From NCBI GenBank assembly GCA_029934735.1, contig JAOZLR010000014.1, forward strand, positions 1 through 20,181: a stretch of DNA of 20,181 nt, given 5' to 3'. Shown here in pieces: positions 1 to 6,508 of the stretch. Both the position numbers and the translations under genes were made by a program. The notes beneath the pieces are model-generated. The model made no database searches, was not told the origin of the DNA, and was given only the letters and a program-made list of their open reading frames with translations. Origin of the DNA: Bacteroidales bacterium (GTDB lineage Bacteria > Bacteroidota > Bacteroidia > Bacteroidales > JAADJA01). How positions within the stretch are numbered: position 1 is the stretch's first letter; each line of letters begins with the position of its first letter.

Positions 1-1
1 A

Positions 2-1285
2 CAGCTATCACATTATGGTCAGTCGGAGATTAAACAAGGGGAAATTATTGCCAGAGTTACTTCATCGGATGGGGAGGTTTTAATTGAAAAAATATGGCCA
101 ATAGAAAATATCTCTGTTGGTTCTTTAACGGATATTGGTAATATTTCAATGTCCTTAGAAGCTATAGACAAAGCCCAACAATTTACAGTTTCTGTACAAC
201 TTAAAGATACACATTTTAAAAATGAATGGAAGATTTGGGTCTATCCTGCTAAACTACCAAATTCTGATATTCCGGATATCTTAGTAACTGATGAGCTGAA
301 TGATTCTACACTATTGGCTTTGAAAGAAGGCAGGAAAGTTTTACTGTTGGCTCACAATCTTGGAACAGAAGAGAACAGCATAGCAGTAGATTTTTATCCA
401 CTTTATTGGTCATTGACCTTTTTTCCCGGACAGGGCAAAACCAGCATAGGCATGCTTGTGAAAGATCAGCATCCTGCATTTAAGCATTTTCCAACTTCAT
501 ATCACAGCGATTGGCAATGGGAGCCTTTTAGAAAGACTACCAAGGGCTTTATTTTAAACGAGTTACCAGCTAATTACAAGCCTTTAGCTCAAATAGTGGA
601 CGACTTTCATCGAAATAATAAAGAAGGAACTATTTTTGAATTCAGAGTGGGTAAAGGCAAGCTATTAGTGTGTGGTTTTGATATTACCAATGAAGAAATT
701 CCGGTAGCAAGACAATTAAAATACAGCCTTTTAGAATATATGAAAACAGATGATTTTGCCCCGGATCAAGAAGTGGAAAATATCTTTTTAAAAGATTTGT
801 TTCCTGTAATTCCGCAAGCGAAAAGAGTAGAGACAAGCGGGAGTTTTAAAAATACAATACTTCAGGTTTATGCAGGTGAAAAAGTAAATGAAAAAGAGAC
901 AAGCAAGCCATGGTCGCAACAGTTGGACAGTATTGTTGTGGAAGATCAAGGCTCAAATTATAGAGTTAAAGCTGAAGGGGTTTGGAAGGATGATCATGTT
1001 ACTGCATGGCATGGGCAAAATATGACCATAGAAGTCAATTGTCCGAATGGGATTTTAGGGAGTTTTTATGTCCGGTTCAATGATTGGAATAATAAAGGCA
1101 GAGAAGGATATCTTGAATTTGAGGGCAGAAAAGTACAGCTTGGCGAGCATAATGGAGAAGAAGGTAAATGGGTTAAATTTCATGTTATGCGCGAAGATAG
1201 TAATGATGGAAAACTGGTTTTGAAAACAAAAATGACTAAAGGAGGTAATTTGATGATCTCTGAGATTGTTTTGGTGAAGGAATAG
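2..1285 (+). CDS. GH2-type glycoside hydrolase, C-terminal part (5' end outside window)
   Basis: The reading frame is open from base 2, so the gene starts before the window; the ATG at 149 is internal. About 427 residues are visible. They match the C-terminal half of the large Bacteroidota GH2 beta-galactosidase/beta-glucuronidase-like proteins: an immunoglobulin-like sandwich ending in KNEWKIWVYP, then a class I glutamine-amidotransferase-like fold with HPAFKHFPTSYHSDWQWEPF, then a beta-rich C-terminal module of roughly 150 residues that could bind carbohydrate. The catalytic TIM barrel and the N-terminal sugar-binding domain are not in view, so specificity cannot be read. It would act in the periplasm or at the cell surface. 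It is convergent with lpxB and separated from the main glycan cluster by three housekeeping genes, so it may belong to another locus upstream. The GH2 assignment rests on remembered family motifs. Confidence 0.72.
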   Translation, partial: QLSHYGQSEIKQGEIIARVTSSDGEVLIEKIWPIENISVGSLTDIGNISMSLEAIDKAQQFTVSVQLKDTHFKNEWKIWVYPAKLPNSDIPDILVTDELNDSTLLALKEGRKVLLLAHNLGTEENSIAVDFYPLYWSLTFFPGQGKTSIGMLVKDQHPAFKHFPTSYHSDWQWEPFRKTTKGFILNELPANYKPLAQIVDDFHRNNKEGTIFEFRVGKGKLLVCGFDITNEEIPVARQLKYSLLEYMKTDDFAPDQEVENIFLKDLFPVIPQAKRVETSGSFKNTILQVYAGEKVNEKETSKPWSQQLDSIVVEDQGSNYRVKAEGVWKDDHVTAWHGQNMTIEVNCPNGILGSFYVRFNDWNNKGREGYLEFEGRKVQLGEHNGEEGKWVKFHVMREDSNDGKLVLKTKMTKGGNLMISEIVLVKE

Positions 1286-1367
1286 TTTGGGCGAGAAAGC
1301 TACTGAGTGGTGGAGCGAAGGATTGAATTAGACAGAATAGGATCGTAGCAAAATACAAACAACGATT

Positions 1368-1415
1368 GTCATGTCGAACCGTGGGGTTTGGCCTTGCGGT
1401 GGGGTGAGACATCCC
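1368..1415. repeat. possible Bacteroidota intergenic repeat
   Basis: The convergent gap between the GH2 gene and lpxB contains GTCATGTCGAAC (1368-1379) and GTGAGACATCCC (1404-1415). I recall these as the two halves of a short dispersed repeat common between genes in this phylum (form GTCATGTCGAAC..GTGAGACATC). Here a G/T-rich insert separates them. No clear rho-independent terminator is visible for either flanking gene. Confidence 0.3.
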
Positions 1416-1441
1416 TTTGCGATTTAGACTAATACCGAGAG

Positions 1442-2566
1442 CTATTCCCTAAGATACCCGACTATCAACTCAGCTGTCTTCTTCGATGCTCCGGCCCCGC
1501 CGAGTTTTTTCTTCAACAAAATATAATCCTCTTTCATTCGCTTTCTGTTGGTTTTATTACCGGTTATTTTCGTAAGCTCATCAGTCAGGTTTTTTGTTGT
1601 CAGCTCACTTTGTATCAGCTCCTTCACTATCTCTTTGTCCATAATAAGATTTACCAGTGAGATATATTTGATGATATCTTTATCGATAACCATTTTGGCT
1701 ATTGAATATGAAATAAAGCTTCCTTTGTAGCAGACTACCTCCGGCACTTCAAAAAGGGCAGTTTCGAGGGTAGCAGTTCCCGAAGTGACGAGTGCAGCAA
1801 AGGAATTTCTCAGCAGTTCGTGAGTACGGTTATAAACAATTCTAATATCTTTAGACCCGATAATTCCCATATAAAACTCTTTTTCAATGGAAGGTGCTCC
1901 TGCAATCACAAATTGATAAGCAGGAAAATGTTCTGTTACCGAAAGCATAACCGGAAGCATCTTTTTAATTTCCTGCTTTCTGCTTCCAGGCAACAAGGCA
2001 ATTATAGGCTCTTTTTTTTGATGGTTAGCATTTGCGAAATCAACAGGCTTTTCTTCCGGCAATTGTTCAATCATATCAAGTAGTGGATGCCCCACAAAAT
2101 CAACATCATAATCATATTTTGCGTAAAAATCCTTTTCAAAAGGGAGTATTACGAACATCCTGTCAACAAACTTTCGTATTTTATATACCCTGGATTTTTC
2201 CCAGGCCCAAACCTGGGGTGAGATGTAATAGAACACTTTGATTCCGGCATTGTGTGCAAATTCGGCTATTCGTAAGTTAAAGCCGGGATAATCGACAAGA
2301 ATAACAGCATCAGGTTTGTACTCAGCAATATCTTTTTTACAAAACTTAATATTTTTGAGAATTGTTGTCAGATTGGCAATCACTTCGGAGAAACCCATAA
2401 AAGCAAGGTCACGGTAGTGCTTAACAAGCTCACCACCCTGTTGCTGCATCAGGTCGCCACCCCAAAATCTGAATTGTGCTGAACTGTCTTGTATTTTCAG
2501 TTCCTTCATCAGGTTTGATGCATGCAGATCGCCTGAGGCTTCGCCGGATATGAGGTAATATTTCAT
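1442..2566 (-). CDS. lpxB: lipid-A-disaccharide synthase LpxB
   Basis: This inner-membrane-associated glycosyltransferase (family GT19) joins UDP-2,3-diacylglucosamine to lipid X, giving the tetraacyl disaccharide 1-phosphate of lipid A. The family signatures are present: the N-terminal ISGEASGDLHASNLMKEL, the middle VGHPLLDMI, the UDP-site LLPGSRKQEIKKMLPVML, and SGTATLETALFEVP. The start is placed at the ATG at 2566, giving 374 residues, because MKYYLISGEASGD is the usual LpxB N-terminus. The frame stays open upstream to 2671, but that part encodes a non-conserved stretch running through an 18-bp inverted repeat and should not be taken as protein. It follows surE and a small membrane gene on the same strand, an arrangement I recall for surE and lpxB in Bacteroidales. 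A long palindrome-rich leader separates it from the gene before it. Confidence 0.95.
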   Translation of the reverse strand: MKYYLISGEASGDLHASNLMKELKIQDSSAQFRFWGGDLMQQQGGELVKHYRDLAFMGFSEVIANLTTILKNIKFCKKDIAEYKPDAVILVDYPGFNLRIAEFAHNAGIKVFYYISPQVWAWEKSRVYKIRKFVDRMFVILPFEKDFYAKYDYDVDFVGHPLLDMIEQLPEEKPVDFANANHQKKEPIIALLPGSRKQEIKKMLPVMLSVTEHFPAYQFVIAGAPSIEKEFYMGIIGSKDIRIVYNRTHELLRNSFAALVTSGTATLETALFEVPEVVCYKGSFISYSIAKMVIDKDIIKYISLVNLIMDKEIVKELIQSELTTKNLTDELTKITGNKTNRKRMKEDYILLKKKLGGAGASKKTAELIVGYLRE

Positions 2567-2600
2567 AATTTTGTAATTCGCTGATATTCTGTTTTTTGGG

Positions 2601-2646
2601 GTTTTGTCACGATTTTCGGCTTCGCCATCGAAAATCGCGACAAAAC
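2601..2646. repeat. 18-bp inverted repeat (stem-loop) before lpxB
   Basis: Arms GTTTTGTCACGATTTTCG (2601-2618) and CGAAAATCGCGACAAAAC (2629-2646) pair at 17 of 18 positions around a 10-base loop, GCTTCGCCAT. In an lpxB transcript the stem would lie about 35 bases before the start codon. No T-tract follows on either strand, so it is not a standard terminator. Its length and near-perfect symmetry suggest a mobile palindromic unit or an RNA structure in the leader. Confidence 0.7.
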
Positions 2647-2667
2647 TTCCCTCCTTTTCACTTTTAT

Positions 2668-2714
2668 CCACGGGCTAAAGCCCGTGGCTAATAATATTGA
2701 ACTCCTACGGAGTT
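2668..2714. repeat. REP-like palindromic element (two hairpins)
   Basis: CCACGGGCTAAAGCCCGTGG (2668-2687) is a perfect 9-bp-arm hairpin. It is followed by AACTCC-TAC-GGAGTT (2700-2714), a 6-bp hairpin, with TAATATTG between. I recall this pairing (an AGCCCGTGG palindrome, then an ACTCCTACGGAGT palindrome) as a dispersed intergenic repeat in Bacteroidota genomes, of the REP type that can be mobilised by REP-associated (RAYT/TnpA_REP) transposases. No transposase is in the window. The related tail probably runs on to about 2760. Confidence 0.6.
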
Positions 2715-2763
2715 CGTCTTTTTAATCATTGCTATGCATCGCCATACCATCAGGGATGTTTCT

Positions 2764-3054
2764 CTAAAAGATATAGCTTTTAAACAGGAAAAATAATATT
2801 ACCGATGCAAAGGTAATAACCAGAACACCGTTTCCCGACTTTTCATCTTTTAATGTCACAAAATAATAGCGGAAATAGATCAGATTAATGAAGATACTTA
2901 CAAGAACCTGAGTTTCGGTGTCAAACCATAACTTTGCTACACCAATGAGCATAAGGAACCAATTCATCAACCATATTACGCCAAAGAGTATTAGTGGAGA
3001 AATGATCCCGAGAAACAGCCCGAACAGGAAATTGTCTTTTTTCAGTGATTGCAT
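2764..3054 (-). CDS. small membrane protein of unknown function
   Basis: A 96-residue protein starting MQSLKKDNFLFG (ATG at 3054). An upstream in-frame ATG at 3105 would add 17 residues, but the chosen start puts a short charged N-terminus just before the first membrane span. It has about three hydrophobic segments (near residues 9-39, possibly a hairpin; 48-65; and 75-94), joined by a charged loop containing TLKDEKSGNG. No enzyme motif is visible and I do not recognise a named family. It lies between surE and lpxB on the same strand, so it is probably co-transcribed with them and may have an envelope-related role, which is inference from position only. Confidence 0.7.
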   Translation of the reverse strand: MQSLKKDNFLFGLFLGIISPLILFGVIWLMNWFLMLIGVAKLWFDTETQVLVSIFINLIYFRYYFVTLKDEKSGNGVLVITFASVILFFLFKSYIF

Positions 3055-3117
3055 TATCTTAATTATTAATTGGACTTTATTAAAAGACCAAATATGATAT
3101 AACATTCCAAGCGTTTT

Positions 3118-3133
3118 CCCCCGCTGGCGGGGG
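3118..3133. repeat. GC-rich intergenic palindrome (CCCCCGCTGGCGGGGG)
   Basis: CCCCCGC-TG-GCGGGGG is a perfect 7-bp-arm palindrome in an AT-rich gap, followed by TTAGGGGGTGGA. I recall the string CCCCGCTGGCGGGGGTTAGGGGGTGG as a frequent intergenic repeat in Bacteroidota. It sits downstream of surE but has no T-run on the surE strand, so a dispersed repeat is more likely than a terminator. Confidence 0.5.
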
Positions 3134-3188
3134 TTAGGGGGTGGAATATAAAACTCTATTTCAGTCTATATTAAAATATCAACCCGAT

Positions 3189-3959
3189 TTAAATCTCAAA
3201 CTCCCACTCCCTAATCTCTTCAATAGCCTTATGTGCCGTAAAGTCATAATGTACAGGAACTACAGTCACGAAATTATTTGCCAGAGCCCAGGAGTCTGTA
3301 TCAGGAGAGGTGTCGCCATCTTCAAAAACACCTGTCAGCCAGAAATAGCGTCTTTTGTGTGGGTCAAGCCGTTCGTCAAACTCTTCTGCCCAGCGGCCTT
3401 TGGCCTGGCGACAGACTTTTATTCCCTTTATCTCTTTTTTAGGAACTGCCGGAAAATTCACATTCAGGCAGGTAGCCTCAGGAAGCCCGTTTGTTAAAAC
3501 ATTCCTGATGATAGTCCTGATATAATCATCAACAGCACTGAAGTCGGCATCTTTAGAATAATCGCTTAACGAAAAGCCAATTGCCGGAATTCCGTCAATC
3601 GTAGCCTCAATAACGGCTGCCATCGTTCCGGAATAAACTACATTTATAGATGCATTAGAGCCGTGATTAATTCCTGAAAGAACAAGATTGGGTTTTTCTC
3701 CTAAAATAACCTGCTCGCCAAGCTTAACAGCATCAACAGGAGTGCCGTTGCAGCTATATTCAACATACCCATCGGCTTCATCCATTTTAACCAGGCGAAG
3801 TGGCGAGGAAACAGTTATTGCATGCGACATTCCCGATTGTGGCTTGTCAGGTGCAACAACAGCCACATCCCCAAATTCACGGGCAATCTCTATTAGTTTT
3901 CTGAGTCCGGGTGAGTGTATTCCGTCATCATTAGTTATCAGTATTGAAGGTGTGTCCAT
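3189..3959 (-). CDS. surE: 5'/3'-nucleotidase SurE
   Basis: SurE is a metal-dependent phosphatase that hydrolyses nucleoside 5'- and 3'-monophosphates in the cytoplasm, with a role in stationary-phase survival in E. coli. The 256-residue protein opens with ILITNDDGIHSPGL (metal-binding Asp11-Asp12), continues with VAPDKPQSGMSHAIT, and contains LVLSGINHGSNASINVVYSG, the conserved active-site Asn region, followed by GTMAAVIEATIDGIPAIGFS. The length is normal for the family. The start is the ATG at 3959; a TTG four codons upstream is less likely. A good Bacteroidota promoter box lies just ahead, so surE probably leads the surE - membrane protein - lpxB group. It is divergent from the glycan-degradation cluster. 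Confidence 0.95.
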   Translation of the reverse strand: MDTPSILITNDDGIHSPGLRKLIEIAREFGDVAVVAPDKPQSGMSHAITVSSPLRLVKMDEADGYVEYSCNGTPVDAVKLGEQVILGEKPNLVLSGINHGSNASINVVYSGTMAAVIEATIDGIPAIGFSLSDYSKDADFSAVDDYIRTIIRNVLTNGLPEATCLNVNFPAVPKKEIKGIKVCRQAKGRWAEEFDERLDPHKRRYFWLTGVFEDGDTSPDTDSWALANNFVTVVPVHYDFTAHKAIEEIREWEFEI

Positions 3960-3990
3960 TACGTATATCAAATTAAAATTACTTTGGGTA

Positions 3991-3998
3991 CAAAATTA
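3991..3998 (-). promoter_or_regulatory. candidate promoter -7 box for surE
   Basis: On the minus strand this reads TAATTTTG, an exact match to the Bacteroidota sigma-ABfr -7 consensus TAnnTTTG. A transcript would begin about 25 bases before the surE ATG. No matching TTTG -33 box is clear at the usual distance, so this rests on the -7 box and its position. Confidence 0.45.
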
Positions 3999-4078
3999 CA
4001 GGAAATTCTTATACGAATAATATTTTAAGACCCTTGCAATGCGAAAGATTGGCTAAATTTTATTATTATTGTGCATAT

Positions 4079-4163
4079 TTGGTAACTATTGAACTTTTAG
4101 AGAATTATTAAATAGTGAAAGACGCAATTCTGGCAGAAAAATAAGCTGCTAAATAGTTACAAA
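4079..4163. promoter_or_regulatory. inverted half-sites GTAACTATT ... AATAGTTAC (candidate operator)
   Basis: TTGGTAACTATTGA (4079-4092) and the reverse complement of TAAATAGTTACAAA (4150-4163) agree at 12 of 14 positions, including a perfect 9-base core, with 57 bases between. They lie in the 381-base divergent gap (3960-4340) between surE and the glycan cluster, where an operator for either promoter would be expected. The region is AT-rich, so chance pairing is possible. I see no small gene in this gap. Confidence 0.3.
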
Positions 4164-4281
4164 AATCGTTATTTATAATGATTAATAATTGAGTGTTTTT
4201 CTTGTTTTTTTAGTATTTTTATGCGATATTTATATATCTTCGTGTCATATTTACACTAAGCCTTTCTGGTAAGGCAATTAT

Positions 4282-4319
4282 TTTTTCATCTTGGGGTTTC
4301 TCTTGCCCGAGATGAAAAA
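4282..4319 (+). promoter_or_regulatory. leader hairpin upstream of the glycan cluster
   Basis: TTTTTCATCTTGGG (4282-4295) pairs with CCCGAGATGAAAAA (4306-4319) over 14 positions, with a single U-G wobble, around a 10-base loop, GTTTCTCTTG. The stem ends 21 bases before the ATG of the first cluster gene. No T-run follows it on the plus strand, so it does not look like a terminator of incoming transcription. An mRNA-stabilising or protein/sRNA-binding leader structure is plausible. No confident Bacteroidota promoter was found upstream; the nearest -7-like strings are CATATTTG (4074-4081) and TATCTTCG (4235-4242), each one mismatch from consensus. Confidence 0.5.
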
Positions 4320-4340
4320 TAAAACATAAATTATAATTGG

Positions 4341-6452
4341 ATGAAAAAAATAATACTGTTTTCAATTATCCTGCTACTTGCAGAAACCCTATTCTCCCAA
4401 ACAAAACTCCCTGCACTATTTGCAGATAATATGGTTCTTCAACAACAATTCGAAGCACCCTTTTGGGGATGGGCAAAACCCGGCGAAAATATTATTGTAA
4501 TGGGTAGCTGGAACAACAAACCAATAAAGACCACCACCAATTCCAATGGAAAATGGACGCTAAATTTACCAACTCCAAAAGCTGGCGGACCATATTTTGT
4601 TACCATAAATAGCGACACCTTGCACAATGTGTTAATTGGTGAAGTATGGGTTTGCTCGGGGCAATCGAATATGCAATGGGCACTCGACCAATCAATGAAT
4701 AGTGAAGAAGATATCCCAAATGCCAATAATCCAAATATTAGATTGTTTTATGTAGCCCGCCAACTATCAGACGAGCCTCAAAAAGATTGCCATGCCTGGT
4801 GGGATGAGTGCACCCCTGAAACCGCAAAAAATTTTAGTGCGGTGGCTTATTACTTTGGCAAAAATCTAAATGAGGCTTTAGATGTTCCAATAGGGCTTAT
4901 TCATACAAGTTGGGGTGGCTCCACGGCACAAGCCTGGATGAGTGAGGATGTATTAAGGTCAGATTCTGATTATGCCATATATTATGAAAGACAGCAAGTA
5001 GCCGAAAAAAATGCAAAACGAGGTAACCTGCCTATCAACCATCAATCGCCCAATCGCTTGTTTAACGCAATGATTACCCCTTTACTTCCTTATGGCATAA
5101 AGGGAGCCATTTGGTATCAGGGCGAATCCAATACTCAGGAAGCCGTTTTATATGAAAAACTTTTCCCAAGAATGATAAAAAACTGGCGAGATGATTGGAA
5201 ACAAGGAGACTTCCCATTTTATTTTGTGCAGTTGGCACCTTATGAATACGATACTCCAATTATTGGGGCCTTACTCAGGGATGCCCAGCGAAAATCATTA
5301 GTTACACCAAATACCGGTATGGCAATAACTATGGATATTGGCGACCCAAAGGACATTCATCCCACAAATAAACATGATGTAGGCAAGCGGCTTGCATTGT
5401 GGGCATTGGCTAATGATTATGGCAAAAATGATTTGGTTTACAGCGGTCCGCTTTTTAAATCTGTGGAAATAGAAAACAACAAAATCAGATTGCTTTTTGA
5501 CCATGCTAATGGCGGATTAATGGCTAAAGACAATAATCTAACAAATTTTGAAATTGCTGAAACTAACAGAATTTTTTATCCCGCTCAAGCGGAAATAGAT
5601 GGAGAAACTCTTATCGTATATTCAAAGAAAGTAAAATATCCTGTTGCTGTTCGATATGCTTTTAAAAATACTGATGAGGCCAGTTTGTTTAATAATGAAG
5701 GTCTGCCTGCATCATCATTCCGTACCGATGGTTGGCTGATAATAACTGAAAAAGTCTCAATAGAAAGTTCTTTTGATAACATCAGCAAATCATTTATTAT
5801 CACTTTACTGGCACCTGAAGGATTTGATATATACTATACAACCGATGGCACTGAACCCAATTTACAGTCAAATCATTATAAAAAACCTTTCACATTAAAT
5901 AAATCAACAAGCATTAAAGCAAGGGTATATTTTGATAATACGCCTTCGGTTGCCATTGCAGATTATAATTTTATTATTCATCTGGCAACAGGAAAAAAAG
6001 TAAAATATGAAAACAAATATGCCGATAAATATACTGCTGGTGGCGATTGGGCACTTGTAAACAGTATTAAAGGAGGTAATGCATTTAATGATGGAAACTG
6101 GCAGGGATTCAGCGGAAAAGATATAGATATTATAATTGATCTGGATGAAGAAAAAACAATCAGTAGTATTTCAACAGGCTTTTTGCAAATTCAACGTTCG
6201 TGGATTTTATTTCCCGAAAAGATAGAATACTATGGCTCAACTGATGGCGAAAAATTTGATAAACTTGGGGAAGTAGCAAACGAAATTGCACAAAGCGATG
6301 AAGGCGCTATTCTTCAGGATTACACTTTAGATAACATATCAGGCAAATACAGATACATTAAGGTTTTTGCATCAAAAATACCATTGCCCAAATGGCACCC
6401 GGGAGCAGGCAATGATGCCTGGTTTTTTATTGATGAAATTGTTGTTAAATAA
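4341..6452 (+). CDS. sialate O-acetylesterase-type (SASA) esterase with C-terminal carbohydrate-binding-like domains
   Basis: A 703-residue exported protein. A Sec signal peptide (residues 1-20, ending TLFSQ) has no lipobox, so it is probably soluble in the periplasm. The SGNH-type esterase domain shows VCSGQSNMQW (nucleophile Ser109), WYQGESN (258-264) and GDPKDIHPTNK (Asp338/His340), the standard set for DUF303/SASA acetylesterases. These remove O-acetyl groups from sialic acid or from other sugars. Residues about 478-545 look like the chitobiase/hexosaminidase C-terminal domain (IYYTTDGTEPN). Residues about 550-703 form a discoidin-like module, also present at the end of the sulfatase at 11417. 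It is the first gene of the cluster and its acetylesterase activity would unmask sugars for the exo-glycosidases that follow. No sialidase is nearby, so the substrate need not be sialic acid. Confidence 0.88.
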   Translation: MKKIILFSIILLLAETLFSQTKLPALFADNMVLQQQFEAPFWGWAKPGENIIVMGSWNNKPIKTTTNSNGKWTLNLPTPKAGGPYFVTINSDTLHNVLIGEVWVCSGQSNMQWALDQSMNSEEDIPNANNPNIRLFYVARQLSDEPQKDCHAWWDECTPETAKNFSAVAYYFGKNLNEALDVPIGLIHTSWGGSTAQAWMSEDVLRSDSDYAIYYERQQVAEKNAKRGNLPINHQSPNRLFNAMITPLLPYGIKGAIWYQGESNTQEAVLYEKLFPRMIKNWRDDWKQGDFPFYFVQLAPYEYDTPIIGALLRDAQRKSLVTPNTGMAITMDIGDPKDIHPTNKHDVGKRLALWALANDYGKNDLVYSGPLFKSVEIENNKIRLLFDHANGGLMAKDNNLTNFEIAETNRIFYPAQAEIDGETLIVYSKKVKYPVAVRYAFKNTDEASLFNNEGLPASSFRTDGWLIITEKVSIESSFDNISKSFIITLLAPEGFDIYYTTDGTEPNLQSNHYKKPFTLNKSTSIKARVYFDNTPSVAIADYNFIIHLATGKKVKYENKYADKYTAGGDWALVNSIKGGNAFNDGNWQGFSGKDIDIIIDLDEEKTISSISTGFLQIQRSWILFPEKIEYYGSTDGEKFDKLGEVANEIAQSDEGAILQDYTLDNISGKYRYIKVFASKIPLPKWHPGAGNDAWFFIDEIVVK

Positions 6453-6508
6453 AAAATATGAGTATAAAAATTATAGTTTCTGAGCAAAACCAAATATTTA
6501 AAAATATT

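Noticed and set aside
2567..2671. Longer lpxB reading frame starting at 2671
   Set aside because: The added 35 residues translate an inverted repeat and have no LpxB similarity. MKYYLISGEASGD at 2566 is the normal N-terminus.
3118..3133. Rho-independent terminator of surE
   Set aside because: The stem is followed by an A-rich, not T-rich, stretch on the surE strand, and the string resembles a dispersed repeat.
3141..3497. 118-codon plus-strand open frame opposite surE
   Set aside because: SurE is certain on the other strand, and this frame has the irregular composition of an antisense shadow.
6458..6508. Earlier ATG for the GH95 gene
   Set aside because: It would place 17 residues ahead of a well-formed lipoprotein signal peptide. 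The ATG at 6509 gives the signal directly.
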